Shown: one piece after another, positions 1-9,316 of the stretch
How positions within the stretch are numbered: the first letter of the stretch is position 1
Layout of the letters: the number at the start of each line of letters is the position of its first letter
DNA from: an uncultured Candidatus Melainabacteria bacterium
Lineage (GTDB): Bacteria > Cyanobacteriota > Vampirovibrionia > Gastranaerophilales > Gastranaerophilaceae
Direction of reading: 5' to 3'
Assembly: GCA_934757155.1 (NCBI GenBank)
Contig: CAKVLI010000007.1
Span: 1-64,000 of the forward strand
DNA: 64,000 nt
Notes under the pieces: generated by a model
Told to the model about the DNA's origin: nothing
The model's database searches: none
The model's input: only the letters and a program-made list of their open reading frames with translations
Translations under genes and position numbers: made by a program

Positions 1-25
1 GAACACCTGAAGGTGTTCTTTTTTT
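1..25 (+). terminator. Rho-independent terminator of a gene upstream of the window
   Basis: A perfect inverted repeat GAACACC-TGAA-GGTGTTC is followed directly by seven T. It would end a plus-strand transcript coming from left of the window. Its 3' arm and T tract recur exactly at 159-179. Confidence 0.75.
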
Positions 26-330
26 GTATATTTGTGTATTTTCAAGCCCTGCGCTTTGGGAAGGACTCCGTGCAAAAGCTGACCAAATGTCAGGTTTTGG
101 ATGGAGGAAGGCGAGTTGAACCGAAGGTGAGCGAGCCGTATATAGTAATTTTGATGCGGGTGTTCTTTTTTTGTATATTCGGACGCTCAACGAACAATAT
201 TCGCTTGGCGGATTTGCGGACGGACGACGTGAGATTGTTGGGGAGAACCTTCAACCTACAAATTTGAATTGTCACCACTCAATTTTTATTGTATCCTTAT
301 TCTTGAAATACGTATTCAAGGAGCGGAGTT
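26..330. other. Intergenic region with a 21-nt duplication, no supported gene
   Basis: No convincing coding sequence is seen here; short open frames cross it but lack ribosome binding sites. The segment at 159-179 repeats 12-32 exactly (terminator 3' arm, T7 and GTATATT), without the terminator's left arm. This suggests an old local duplication with a period of 147 bp. Confidence 0.5.
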
Positions 331-1374
331 GTGGAAAAAAAACGTGCATTACTTGTCAGATTATCATCTCTTGGAGATGTAATTTTTAATATTCCGCTTG
401 CAAATATTCTCAAAAACAACGGGTACGAAGTAACTTGGATTGTGAGCGAAAAAGGTTACGACATTATCAAAAACAATCCTGCTGTGGCTGAGGTCATCCT
501 TGCTCCTGTTGCTAAGTGGAAGAAACAAAAATTTTCCCAAAACCTCAAGGAATATCTTCAACTCATCAAACATATCCGTTCAGAAAAGTTTGATATCGCA
601 ATTGACACACAACTTTTGTTAAAAAGCTTTATTTGGATGGCTTTCAGCGGTGCAAAAAGAAGAATTGTCTCCACTTCTGCAAGAGAATTTGCATTCCTTG
701 GCGGAAATGAATTTATCGGTAAACTCCGAGTAAATTACAACGGACACGCAATAAAAAATTACCTCAAATTTGCTGAACACTTGAATCTCAACACGGACAA
801 GATTGAAGCGTCATTGCCTGAATCCACTCCGGGAACTGTGGCTAAAATTGACGAACTTCTGAAAAATATTGATAAAACAAAACCGCTTGTCGGGATTGCT
901 CCTGCTACAACGTGGGTTCCTAAGCATTGGAACAAGGACAATTGGAAATCTCTGATAGAAATGATTGAAAAAGATTACACATTAGTTTTTACTGGAACAG
1001 ACAAAGACAAAGACTTAATTGAATACATTTCAGGCGGAAGACATCTGAGTGTTGCAGGAAAAACAAATATTTTAGAATTAGCAGAAGTCTTTAAAAGATG
1101 CGATTTAGTAATCTCTTTAGATAGCGGAAGTACACACCTTGCGTGGGCTTGCGGGAAACCTAAAATTGTTTCAATATTCTGCTGCACCCCTACAGGACTT
1201 TATGCACCAATCGGCAGTCCTGACAAATACATTGCGCTTAGCGGACACCTTCCTTGTCAGCCTTGCCACAAGCGCAAATGCCCTTTAAAAGAGAACCAAA
1301 ACCAATGCACATACCTTCCTCAAGTTCAGGAGGTATTAGATGCCGTGCATAAACTTCTACCTATTCAGCCATAA
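331..1374 (+). CDS. Glycosyltransferase family 9 (heptosyltransferase-like)
   Basis: Predicted GT9 enzyme of about 347 residues that would transfer a sugar onto lipopolysaccharide core or another surface glycan at the cytoplasmic face of the inner membrane. The N-terminus carries the family's RLSSLGDV motif (about residues 10-17). The C-terminal half has the nucleotide-sugar site, with LVGIAPATTW near 188 and DLVISLDSGSTHLAWACGKP near 260-279. A Cys-rich tail (CQPCHKRKC) follows, as is common in GT9 proteins. The start is GTG with AAGGAG at 318-323, seven bases upstream. The next gene on the same strand is a sugar-phosphate transferase, which supports a role in surface polysaccharide. The donor and acceptor cannot be told from sequence. 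Confidence 0.88.
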   Translation: MEKKRALLVRLSSLGDVIFNIPLANILKNNGYEVTWIVSEKGYDIIKNNPAVAEVILAPVAKWKKQKFSQNLKEYLQLIKHIRSEKFDIAIDTQLLLKSFIWMAFSGAKRRIVSTSAREFAFLGGNEFIGKLRVNYNGHAIKNYLKFAEHLNLNTDKIEASLPESTPGTVAKIDELLKNIDKTKPLVGIAPATTWVPKHWNKDNWKSLIEMIEKDYTLVFTGTDKDKDLIEYISGGRHLSVAGKTNILELAEVFKRCDLVISLDSGSTHLAWACGKPKIVSIFCCTPTGLYAPIGSPDKYIALSGHLPCQPCHKRKCPLKENQNQCTYLPQVQEVLDAVHKLLPIQP

Positions 1375-1401
1375 ACATATACTTCAATTTACTCCGAAAT
1401 A

Positions 1402-1410
1402 TGGTATAAT
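1402..1410 (+). promoter_or_regulatory. Extended -10 promoter for the sugar-phosphate transferase
   Basis: TGG-TATAAT is a perfect extended -10 element. No good -35 is seen at the usual distance. It lies about 43 bases upstream of the chosen ATG. Confidence 0.5.
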
Positions 1411-1452
1411 AGATAAGGAAAAGCATCCTGAAAAAGTATGATAGGAGAGTAT

Positions 1453-2817
1453 ATGACTGTAACTTCAAAATCCGTTAATATGTTGGCAGTAACAGATACC
1501 GTGATTGTTGCCGTAGCTAGTATGTTATGCTTTTTGTTGGCAAACGCACCTTTAGCAACCAAGGGAATATCTGTCGCAATCTTTGTTCTAATTGTTATGC
1601 TGACACTGAACCTCAAAGGTTTTTATGATACGGAAAATTTCGGATTCAAGAAAATCTACGTCTTACTTGAAGGCTTATTTATCTCTACATTTGTATCAGG
1701 AATTCTTTCTGCACTTGTATTACAAATTCCGACAGTAGTAATGCCGACATTCCTTTGCTCCTTTGTTCTTTTGAATTTGGTGCTGATGTTTATAGGGATT
1801 GTTGTGGCAAGAATTGTTTATTCTATTCATAAAAAATTCTTCAAACCTACAAAAAATATTTTGATTGTAGGTGCAGGTCAAGACGGAAAACTCATTGCGG
1901 AAGAGATCCACTCCAGACCGGGACTTGGAATGAAGGTTGTCGGATTTCTTGATGACAACATGAACAGAATTGAAGAAGAAGACTCAACAATCCCGATTTT
2001 GGGACTTACCTGTGATGCGGAAGCCGTTATCAAAGACAACAACGTAAACACAGTTATAATTGCAGTAAAATCCAGAATGGATTCAAACATTTTGACCGAT
2101 TTGGCAAAGGGTATTCCGCTCGGAGTAAAAGTTTGGAGAATGCCGACTTTCTATGCTGCAATCACGCAAAAGCTTTTCACTTCAAAAATGGCTGTAAACT
2201 GGTTGTTCTACGATTATGTAAGACCAAAATATTTCTTATATTCATACATCAAAAGAGTTTTGGACGTAATCTCAGCATTACTAATCCTTATCATAACTCT
2301 TCCGATAACAGCGATTACAGCTATCGGAATCAAGCTTTCCGACTTCGGTCCGGTATTCTTTACCCAAACAAGAATCGGCAAATTCGGAAGACCGTTCAAA
2401 ATGATTAAATTCAGAACAATGTATCAAGATAAAGTAGACGAAGGCTTTGACGACGACTTGGTCGAAGTTGAAACAGACGACAAGAGAATCATGCCTTTCT
2501 GCAGATTGATACGTAAGTTCCACATAGACGACATCCCTCAAATGTTCAACATCCTAAAAGGTGAAATGAGCATAATCGGTCCAAGACCTGTGAGAGAAAA
2601 TGTTTACGAAGAAAACCGCGAGAACATCCCATTCTGGGAATGCAGAAACTGGGTTCGCCCCGGCTGGACAGGCTGGCAGCAGATTAATTCAATCGACTGT
2701 ATTCCGGAAGAAAGACTCGGATACGATTTATACTACGTAAAACATCGTACTCTTCTCTGGGAAATCGTTATTTTCATCCGCTATGTAGCAAAAGTTTTCA
2801 GCGGGAAATGCAAATAA
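1453..2817 (+). CDS. Polyprenyl-phosphate sugar phosphotransferase (exopolysaccharide initiation)
   Basis: Membrane enzyme that moves a sugar-1-phosphate from a nucleotide sugar to undecaprenyl phosphate, starting a surface polysaccharide repeat unit (WcaJ/CpsE-type family). The N-terminal 120 residues hold about four membrane helices. A Rossmann-like domain follows (ILIVGAGQDGK), then another membrane segment and the catalytic bacterial sugar transferase domain with KRVLDV, KMIKFRTM, HIDDIPQMFNILKGEMSIIG and PRPVRE. The start is placed at the ATG at 1453, since AGGAG at 1443-1447 sits five bases before it. An in-frame ATG at 1438 lies upstream of that SD and would add five residues. Which sugar is used is unknown. 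Confidence 0.9.
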   Translation: MTVTSKSVNMLAVTDTVIVAVASMLCFLLANAPLATKGISVAIFVLIVMLTLNLKGFYDTENFGFKKIYVLLEGLFISTFVSGILSALVLQIPTVVMPTFLCSFVLLNLVLMFIGIVVARIVYSIHKKFFKPTKNILIVGAGQDGKLIAEEIHSRPGLGMKVVGFLDDNMNRIEEEDSTIPILGLTCDAEAVIKDNNVNTVIIAVKSRMDSNILTDLAKGIPLGVKVWRMPTFYAAITQKLFTSKMAVNWLFYDYVRPKYFLYSYIKRVLDVISALLILIITLPITAITAIGIKLSDFGPVFFTQTRIGKFGRPFKMIKFRTMYQDKVDEGFDDDLVEVETDDKRIMPFCRLIRKFHIDDIPQMFNILKGEMSIIGPRPVRENVYEENRENIPFWECRNWVRPGWTGWQQINSIDCIPEERLGYDLYYVKHRTLLWEIVIFIRYVAKVFSGKCK

Positions 2818-2824
2818 AATTAAA

Positions 2825-2851
2825 GGGCGGGCTTTTTAAAAAAGCCCGCCC
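2825..2851. terminator. Bidirectional terminator between convergent genes
   Basis: GGGCGGGCTTTTT is followed by its exact inverted copy AAAAAGCCCGCCC, giving a GC-rich stem with T runs in either orientation. It lies between the convergent ends of the sugar transferase gene and the 2861-3280 gene. Confidence 0.85.
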
Positions 2852-2860
2852 CGTTTGTAT

Positions 2861-3280
2861 TTATTTATTAAGTTTATTTACCCAAGCTTGGTACTCTTGC
2901 GGAGTATAAACTCTTGCGCCACAATTTCCATTCGTAAGACTTACACTAAGCCTGCCGTCACTAAGCTGACGAACCTTATAGCCTTTCGGAACTTTTGGCA
3001 GAGTTGACATCCCCTTGCTCATATATTCTGCCCCAGCAAAAGGATTGACGTACATAGAGACCCACACATTGTGTAATTTTGCTGCCAATTTTTCAAACCC
3101 GGTCAATCCTTCCTCCGGTCGTAAAGTAACAGCATTATGCACACCGTTTACAACATTTTCAAAAACGCTGTTTTCACGCGTAATTGGTCTATTATAAACA
3201 GAATCACGCCATGTACTCCTAACAATATCCCTAAAGTTATTTTGGGACCTTGTACTCGCAATACCAATTCCATTAACCAT
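2861..3280 (-). CDS. Hypothetical protein, 139 residues
   Basis: I do not recognise this protein. It is soluble in appearance, with no signal peptide or membrane helix. The C-terminal half contains a basic stretch with KVPKGYKVRQLSDGRLSVSL and ends YTPQEYQAWVNKLNK, which looks like a small compact domain. The start is the ATG at 3280, because AAGGAG (3289-3294) lies eight bases upstream; a longer reading adds ten residues that would cover this SD. It is a monocistronic gene divergent from gatA. Restriction to this lineage is my guess. Confidence 0.65.
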   Translation of the reverse strand: MVNGIGIASTRSQNNFRDIVRSTWRDSVYNRPITRENSVFENVVNGVHNAVTLRPEEGLTGFEKLAAKLHNVWVSMYVNPFAGAEYMSKGMSTLPKVPKGYKVRQLSDGRLSVSLTNGNCGARVYTPQEYQAWVNKLNK

Positions 3281-3455
3281 AATAAAATCTCCTTTCAATT
3301 TTTTAACCACATATTAATAAAGTAAATCGGGGTAAAATAATTGCCATAAGGGCATCATATCATATCATATAGCAGATTATGACTAGTTTTGAGACTGATG
3401 TAAATTCGCATTTACAATTCGTTACATTTTGCATTTTTCCCGCCATTTTTGTTTT

Positions 3456-3464
3456 TGGTATAAT
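3456..3464 (+). promoter_or_regulatory. Extended -10 promoter of gatA
   Basis: TGG-TATAAT lies 24 bases upstream of the gatA start, with no clear -35. The SD AGGGAG (3475-3480) follows. A short run of three TATCA-type units lies further upstream, around 3355-3371. Confidence 0.55.
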
Positions 3465-3487
3465 CAAAGTAACAAGGGAGAAAAGTT

Positions 3488-4951
3488 ATGCTAGAACTAT
3501 TGAAAAAGAGTGCTGTAGAACAAAGCAAAGCTATTCAGAACAAAGAAGTTTCAGCTGTTGAGCTTACAAAAGCATCCTTGGAAAGAATTAAATCCATTGA
3601 TGAAAAACTCGGCGCGTTCAACTCTTTAACCGAAGAAACTGCACTTGAAACAGCAAAAAAAGTTGATGAAAAAGTAGCAAAAGGGGAAGAATTACCGCTT
3701 CTTGCAGGTGTTCCTCTTGCATTAAAAGATAATATGAATCTTGTCGGTTCTAAAACAACCGCATCAAGCAAGATTTTGGAGAATTTCGTTTCTCCTTATA
3801 ACGCAACCGTTACCCAAAAGCTTTTGGAAAACTTAGTTCCAATCGTTGGTAAGGCAAACTTGGACGAGTTCGCAATGGGTTCTTCTAACGAAAACTCTGC
3901 GTTCAAAAAAGTTCACAACCCTTGGAATTTGAACAAAGTTCCGGGCGGTTCATCAGGCGGTTCAGCAGCCTCTGTTGCATCTTGCGAAGCAACTTTGGCA
4001 TTAGGCTCAGACACAGGCGGAAGCATCCGACTTCCTGCAAGTTTCTGCGGTATCGTAGGTATGAAACCTACTTACGGTAAGGTTTCCAGATACGGTTTAA
4101 TTGCATTCGCGTCATCACTTGACCAAATCGGTCCGTTCGCTAGAACAGTTGAAGATGCTGCTGCATTATTGGAAGTCATTTCTGGACACGACCCGCACGA
4201 TTCAACATCACTAAAACTTCCTGTTGAAAACTACAGAAGCACACTCGCTTCCGACATCAAAGGTAAGAAAATCGGTGTGGTAAAAGAACTTATTTCAGAA
4301 GGTTTGACTCCTGATGTTGAAAAAGCAATGAAGAGTGCAATTGATACTTACAAAGCTCTCGGCGCGGAAGTGGTTGAGATTTCTTTACCAAACCTTAAAC
4401 ACTCAATCGGTATTTATTACATTCTTGCAACAGCAGAATGCAGCTCAAACTTAGCAAGATTTGACGGTGTAAAATACGGTTATAGAACACCTGACGCTAA
4501 AAACCTTCTTGAAATGTATTGCAAAACAAGGGCAGAAGGTTTCGGTCCGGAAGTTAAACGTCGTATAATGCTTGGTACATATGCATTGTCATCTGGTTAT
4601 TATGACGCTTACTACAAGAAAGCTCAACAAATGAGAAGAGTTGTAACAAACGACTTCTTGAAAGCATTTGAACAAGTTGATGCACTTATTTCACCAACCT
4701 GTCCGAACACAGCATTTGATTTGGGCGCAAGAACAGAAGATCCGCTTGCTATGTATCTTACAGATATTGCAACAATTTCCGCTAACTTAGCCGGAATTCC
4801 TGCAATCTCTGTTCCTGCAGGTTTCGACTCTGACGGTATGCCTATCGGGTTACAAATAATGACTCCGCAATTGACGGAAGCAAAATTATTCAACCTCGCA
4901 TACAAGTTCGAGCAAGAACACGATTATTACAAGCAACTTGCTAACATATAA
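3488..4951 (+). CDS. gatA: Asp-tRNA(Asn)/Glu-tRNA(Gln) amidotransferase subunit A
   Basis: Amidase subunit of GatCAB. It hydrolyses glutamine and supplies ammonia to convert Glu-tRNA(Gln) and/or Asp-tRNA(Asn) to the correctly charged tRNAs in the cytoplasm. The 487 residues match the usual length. The amidase signature is complete: Lys80 (ALKDN), cis-Ser155 in PGGSSGGSAA and nucleophile Ser179 in SDTGGSIRLP form the Ser-cisSer-Lys triad. gatB and gatC are not in this window, so the three genes are not in one operon. AGGGAG lies seven bases before the ATG, and a strong terminator follows directly. Confidence 0.97.
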   Translation: MLELLKKSAVEQSKAIQNKEVSAVELTKASLERIKSIDEKLGAFNSLTEETALETAKKVDEKVAKGEELPLLAGVPLALKDNMNLVGSKTTASSKILENFVSPYNATVTQKLLENLVPIVGKANLDEFAMGSSNENSAFKKVHNPWNLNKVPGGSSGGSAASVASCEATLALGSDTGGSIRLPASFCGIVGMKPTYGKVSRYGLIAFASSLDQIGPFARTVEDAAALLEVISGHDPHDSTSLKLPVENYRSTLASDIKGKKIGVVKELISEGLTPDVEKAMKSAIDTYKALGAEVVEISLPNLKHSIGIYYILATAECSSNLARFDGVKYGYRTPDAKNLLEMYCKTRAEGFGPEVKRRIMLGTYALSSGYYDAYYKKAQQMRRVVTNDFLKAFEQVDALISPTCPNTAFDLGARTEDPLAMYLTDIATISANLAGIPAISVPAGFDSDGMPIGLQIMTPQLTEAKLFNLAYKFEQEHDYYKQLANI

Positions 4952-4958
4952 AAAAAGA

Positions 4959-4985
4959 AAGCTCCCAAAAGGGAGCTTCTTTTTT
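4959..4985. terminator. Terminator after gatA, probably bidirectional
   Basis: AAGCTCCC-AAAA-GGGAGCTT is followed by C and a T run, with A-rich sequence before it, so it can serve both gatA and the convergent 4984-5661 gene. Confidence 0.85.
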
Positions 4986-5661
4986 AATTAGCCTTACCCG
5001 CTCTAAATCCGCAGAGTGCATAAATAAACGGTAAAAGTTTTTCTATATGCAGTTTTTCTGCCAACGGGAATTTCGCAAGCACAAGCAAACCAATCATATC
5101 ATCTAAGTTTGCTATTGTATCTTTCAGAGTAAGTTTTCTATCAGGATATTTGTCTTTCGGGTCACAAATCATATTAGAAAGCTCCGCAGCTCCCAACATT
5201 CCGATAAGTATACCGCCCGCCATCGAGATAATTTTTGCAAAATTATTATTCATACCTTTAGTCGTTTCACACAACCTCAAAGCAGCACCGGTAAGCCACG
5301 TCGGCACAGAAGCGTTTAAAAATTGAAACACGCCTTCCTGAGCCTTGGCAGATTTCTCTTTAGGATTCGCACCGATTAAGCCAAAAGTTACACCACCTAA
5401 AATAGGCGTGCCGGATAAAACTAACATATTTTTCAAGTCGTATTTAAGCTTAAAAGGATTTTTAACTCCCTGTTTTTTCATCATAAAAAGAAGAGGAATT
5501 GCTGTCCCAACCAACGAACCGACAGCGGACTTAACCGCATCACGACCTGTAGTTTTACCGGTCGAACGACTTCTACGTAACAGACAATTTTTCCCTTCAA
5601 AATCTCCTTTTGGGGCTGTTCGAAAATTTACATATCCAAAATTTGTTATATTGTTATACAT
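4984..5661 (-). CDS. Hypothetical membrane protein, 225 residues
   Basis: Function unknown. After a basic N-terminus there are several hydrophobic stretches (around residues 43-60, 80-98, 118-130 and 143-160), then a charged region (CDPKDKYPDRK), then LIGLLVLAKFPLAEKLHIEKL-type helices near the C-terminus; two to four membrane segments are likely. The N-terminus (MYNNITNFGYVNFRTAP) loosely resembles the N-terminal motif of other unknowns in this window. The SD AAGG lies in the right arm of the perfect palindrome ACCTTAA-C-TTAAGGT at 5666-5680, just upstream of the ATG, so translation could be limited by a local hairpin. Confidence 0.7.
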   Translation of the reverse strand: MYNNITNFGYVNFRTAPKGDFEGKNCLLRRSRSTGKTTGRDAVKSAVGSLVGTAIPLLFMMKKQGVKNPFKLKYDLKNMLVLSGTPILGGVTFGLIGANPKEKSAKAQEGVFQFLNASVPTWLTGAALRLCETTKGMNNNFAKIISMAGGILIGMLGAAELSNMICDPKDKYPDRKLTLKDTIANLDDMIGLLVLAKFPLAEKLHIEKLLPFIYALCGFRAGKAN

Positions 5662-5718
5662 ACTTACCTTAACTTAAGGTTATTCTAACGCACAACAAAA
5701 AAAGATACAAGATGTTAT

Positions 5719-6624
5719 TTATATAGCTGACGCACCGGAAACAATTTCCACCAATTCTTGTGTAATCGCAGCCTGACGAGCTTTGTTATAGTCAATCGTC
5801 AGCGTTGTAATCATTTCTTCTGCATTATTAGAAGCTGCTGACATCGCAGTCATTCTAGATGCGAGTTCACTGGCATTTGCTTCCAACAATGCTTGATAAA
5901 TAGAATTTGTAATATACATCGGAACAAGCTGCTGCAAAACACCCTTCGCAGACGGTTCAAACTCCATTACAGAATCAAGTTCATGAGCATCTGCCTTTTC
6001 AATTTTTACAGGCAAAACTTCCCAATCCACAATATTATAAGACATCATGTTATTAAAATGAGTCGTTATAATATCGATTTTATCTATTTTTCCTGCTACA
6101 AAATCATCTGCAATATCTTCTGCCACAAGACTTGCACCTGTTGCGGTCGGAGTATTTGCAATGCCTATATATCCGTCACGCAATTCAAAGTTCCCTGATT
6201 TATGCTTAAAAGCGGAAATTGCTTTCTGACCAACAGGATAAATTACAGTCGCAATACCTTTTTCAGTATTTTCCTTTACTCTTTTGAGAGCAGTCTTGAT
6301 AATATTCGCGTTATATGCACCTGCCAAACCTTTGTTAGAAGTTATTACAAGCAGACCTTCCGTCTTCACTTCACGTTTTCTGAGAAGTTCCGGATAATTG
6401 TCCAAAGCACGTTCGACCTTTAAACCCGCAACAGAAAATTCATCCACCGTTGCTGCAAGTTTTCTGAAAAGTTGTAAAAGCTCATCAGAGAATGGTCTTG
6501 CAGCTTTAACCGTGCTTTCAGCCTTTTTAACCTTCGCAGCAGCAACCATCTTCATCGCTTTAGTGATTTTCTTAGTGTTCTGAACACTTGATATTCTGCT
6601 TTTAATATCTTTTAAATTTGGCAT
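5719..6624 (-). CDS. atpG: ATP synthase gamma subunit
   Basis: Central rotor stalk of F1; it turns inside the alpha3beta3 head and couples proton flow to ATP synthesis or hydrolysis. The 301 residues are typical. The N-terminal coiled coil (MPNLKDIKSRISSVQNTKKI) and the C-terminal helix (NKARQAAITQELVEIVSGA) are both present. It is the last gene of the cluster: atpD and atpC do not follow, since the next gene left is an unrelated unknown and then gatA on the other strand. The 60-base gap to atpA contains a copy of an interspersed hairpin repeat (6637-6667). Confidence 0.97.
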   Translation of the reverse strand: MPNLKDIKSRISSVQNTKKITKAMKMVAAAKVKKAESTVKAARPFSDELLQLFRKLAATVDEFSVAGLKVERALDNYPELLRKREVKTEGLLVITSNKGLAGAYNANIIKTALKRVKENTEKGIATVIYPVGQKAISAFKHKSGNFELRDGYIGIANTPTATGASLVAEDIADDFVAGKIDKIDIITTHFNNMMSYNIVDWEVLPVKIEKADAHELDSVMEFEPSAKGVLQQLVPMYITNSIYQALLEANASELASRMTAMSAASNNAEEMITTLTIDYNKARQAAITQELVEIVSGASAI

Positions 6625-6636
6625 TCCCTGTCTCCT

Positions 6637-6667
6637 CCCTCTTCCTTGGAAGAGGGCTGGGGTGAGG
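6637..6667 (+). repeat. REP-like hairpin between atpA and atpG
   Basis: CCCTCTTCC-TT-GGAAGAGGG followed by CTGGGGTGAGG matches the hairpin-plus-tail family also found at 13387, 16531, 16589 and 21481. It lies inside the ATP synthase transcription unit, just upstream of the atpG start. Confidence 0.7.
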
Positions 6668-6684
6668 TATTAACTCACTCCTGA

Positions 6685-8196
6685 TTATAATGTCTTCAAA
6701 TATGCGTCCAATTTAGATTTAAGAGCTTCTTTTTCTTCATCAGACAACTTGTCGCCTTCATTCAATTTTGTATTCAATTCAGGCATATTTGCTTCAAAGT
6801 ATTCAAACCAACCATTTTTGAAGTCGTTGATTTTCTTGTTATCAACTTCATCCAAATAACCTTCGTTTGCTGCGAACAAGATTGTAACCTGTTGAGCAAC
6901 CGTCAATGGCTTATATTGAGGCTGTTTCAAAACTTCTGTAAGCTTTTGACCTCTAAGCAATTGCTTTTTAGTCGCAGCATCCAAGTCGGACGCGAACTGT
7001 GCAAAAGCTTCCAATTCTCTGAACTGAGCCAAGTCCAAACGAAGTTTTCCGGCAACTTGTTTAATACCCTTAGTTTGAGCCGCACCACCTACACGGGATA
7101 CAGAAATACCGGCATTGATAGCAGGTCTTACACCTGAGTTAAACAAAGCTGTTTCCAAGAAAATCTGACCGTCTGTAATTGAGATTACGTTTGTCGGAAT
7201 GTACGCAGATACGTCACCAGCTTGAGTTTCAATAATCGGCAACGCTGTAATACTTCCTCCGCCCAACTCATCAGAAAGTTTAACTGCTCTTTCCAAAAGT
7301 CTTGAGTGAAGATAGAATACATCCCCAGGATATGCTTCACGTCCAGGTGGTCTTTTAAGAAGCAAACTCATCGCACGATATGCCTGAGCGTGTTTTGTCA
7401 AATCATCATACACGATTAAAACGTGTTTTCCTTGCTCCATAAATTCTTCTGCCATTGCAACACCCGCAAACGGTGCGATATATTGCAAAGGAGCAGGTTC
7501 GTTAGCAGTCGCTGATACAATAATTGAGTAATCCATTGCACCGTGTTTTTCAAGAGTTTTTGCCAACTGAGCAACCGTTGAGGCTTTTTGACCAACCGCA
7601 ACATAGATACAAATTACATCCCCGCCTTTTTGGTTCAAAATTGTATCAATCGCAATCGCGGTCTTACCGGTTTGTCTGTCCCCGATAATCAACTCTCTCT
7701 GACCTCTACCGATTGGAGTCAAGGCATCAATAGCAGTTAAACCCGTTTGCAAAGGTTGATGAACAGATTTTCTTGCAACAATACCCGGAGCAACACGCTC
7801 AATAGGTCTTGTTTTGTCGGTAACAATTTCGCCCTTACCGTCGATAGGACGACCGGTCGGGTTAACAATTCTTCCGATTAAAGCATCACCAACAGGAACA
7901 GATGCGATTCTGCCTGTTGTTTTAACCGTCATACCTTCTTTAATATGTGTATACTCACCAAGGATTACAACACCGACGTTGTCTTCTTCAAGGTTAAGAG
8001 TAATACCCAAAGTTCCTTTACCGTCTTCAAACTCAACAAGTTCGTTTGACATAACATTTCTGAGTCCGTATATACGAGCAATACCGTCACCTACTTCCAA
8101 TACGCTTCCGATATTTGAAACTTCGGCTTTTGATTCATAGTTTCTGATATTCTCTTTTAATATAGAACTGATTTCATCAGGATTAATTACTGCCAT
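6685..8196 (-). CDS. atpA: ATP synthase alpha subunit
   Basis: Non-catalytic nucleotide-binding subunit of the F1 head. The 503 residues are full length. The Walker A motif GDRQTGKT is present, as are the conserved alpha signature [14 protein letters not shown] and the arginine-bearing region near [11 protein letters not shown]. Its ATG (8196) is preceded by AAGGGG, which lies in the last codons of atpH, so the two genes (two bases apart) are probably translationally coupled. Confidence 0.98.
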   Translation of the reverse strand: MAVINPDEISSILKENIRNYESKAEVSNIGSVLEVGDGIARIYGLRNVMSNELVEFEDGKGTLGITLNLEEDNVGVVILGEYTHIKEGMTVKTTGRIASVPVGDALIGRIVNPTGRPIDGKGEIVTDKTRPIERVAPGIVARKSVHQPLQTGLTAIDALTPIGRGQRELIIGDRQTGKTAIAIDTILNQKGGDVICIYVAVGQKASTVAQLAKTLEKHGAMDYSIIVSATANEPAPLQYIAPFAGVAMAEEFMEQGKHVLIVYDDLTKHAQAYRAMSLLLKRPPGREAYPGDVFYLHSRLLERAVKLSDELGGGSITALPIIETQAGDVSAYIPTNVISITDGQIFLETALFNSGVRPAINAGISVSRVGGAAQTKGIKQVAGKLRLDLAQFRELEAFAQFASDLDAATKKQLLRGQKLTEVLKQPQYKPLTVAQQVTILFAANEGYLDEVDNKKINDFKNGWFEYFEANMPELNTKLNEGDKLSDEEKEALKSKLDAYLKTL

Positions 8197-8198
8197 TT

Positions 8199-8753
8199 CT
8201 ACCCCTTTATAATACTGTTACTTAAGTTTTCTAGTTTATGTCTGATACTGTTATCAACAATTGTTTCATCAATATTCAACACAAGTCCTGCAATAATGTC
8301 ACTGTCGACATCCCAATCCACAACGACTTCTTTTCTCAATTTTTCGGAAATTTTGTGTTTAATATCATCTTTTCTGTTATTAGCCAAGTCAATAGCAGAA
8401 GTTACACCAACATGGGCTATATTGTTAATTCTTTCCAATTCTTTTCTAAATTCTTCCGCGATAGAAGAAATTATATTCACGCGTTTTCTCAAATTCAAAA
8501 CAAACAAGAAATTATAAACAATCGGCATAATGCTGTTTTGGAAAAGTTTGCACAAAACAATCTGCTTTTCCTCAACCGAAATCGCAGGATTATTTATAAC
8601 TTCATTCAATTCTTCAGAAGTGTCAATCGTGTCAGAAATTTCATTCAAATCATCAAGAATATCTTCTTTAGAAATATTTTCATCCTCTTGAGCCAAATCC
8701 ATTAAGGCTTTTGCCCATCTTTTTGCAACGAGTTCATTGTTTCTGTCGCTCAT
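8199..8753 (-). CDS. atpH: ATP synthase delta subunit
   Basis: Links the peripheral stalk (b and b') to the top of F1. The 184 residues match the OSCP/delta family; the N-terminus ([15 protein letters not shown]) is the usual A-x-R-YA-KAL-type start helix and the C-terminus ([21 protein letters not shown]) is the conserved GG-x2-I-like end. Start and stop overlap by four bases with atpF (ATGA), which implies coupled translation. Confidence 0.95.
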   Translation of the reverse strand: MSDRNNELVAKRWAKALMDLAQEDENISKEDILDDLNEISDTIDTSEELNEVINNPAISVEEKQIVLCKLFQNSIMPIVYNFLFVLNLRKRVNIISSIAEEFRKELERINNIAHVGVTSAIDLANNRKDDIKHKISEKLRKEVVVDWDVDSDIIAGLVLNIDETIVDNSIRHKLENLSNSIIKG

Positions 8754-9310
8754 AACTGAACTCCTTCTATTGCGTCAATACTTTCATCAATCAACTTGTC
8801 GTGCAGTTCTTGATTGTTATTAAGCTCGTCAATAATATGTGCTTTCGCTACTTCAACAGAAGCTTTAGCCGCTCTTTGCATCAAATCGTTTTTAAGCAGC
8901 AAAGTCTTGTTCTCAATAGATTTTTCCGTATTATCACGAATTGTTTCGCAAGTCTTTTCCGCATCTTCAAGAATTTTCGCACCGACAAGCTGTGCATTGT
9001 CTTCTGATTTCTTCAAAATCTCGTCGATTTCATCCCCGATATGAGAAATACTTTCTTCAATATTGCTCAAACGGGTTTCTGACTCAACTTTTGCTGTTTC
9101 AGATTCGTCAATCGTTTCTTTGACTGCGTCTTTTGCCAGCTCCAATTTTGAAGTAACTTTTAACTTGCAGAACAAGAATATAATTACACCTGCAAAAATA
9201 ACAAAGTTAAACAGGTTCGTTTTGAAGAAATACAAACCGTTCGTGTACTCAATAAAAGCACCAATTGCACCAAATATTGCACTGAAAAAATTAGAAATCA
9301 CAGCCAACAT
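8750..9310 (-). CDS. atpF: ATP synthase b subunit
   Basis: Peripheral stalk subunit with one membrane anchor. An N-terminal stretch of about 50 residues contains the hydrophobic helix (NLFNFVIFAGVIIFLFCKL). A long charged coiled coil follows to residue 186. It has an N-terminal extension before the helix, as in cyanobacterial b, and lies beside a shorter b-type gene, so the stalk is probably a b/b' heterodimer. GGAG lies about nine bases before its ATG. Confidence 0.93.
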   Translation of the reverse strand: MLAVISNFFSAIFGAIGAFIEYTNGLYFFKTNLFNFVIFAGVIIFLFCKLKVTSKLELAKDAVKETIDESETAKVESETRLSNIEESISHIGDEIDEILKKSEDNAQLVGAKILEDAEKTCETIRDNTEKSIENKTLLLKNDLMQRAAKASVEVAKAHIIDELNNNQELHDKLIDESIDAIEGVQL

Positions 9311-9316
9311 TCTGAA

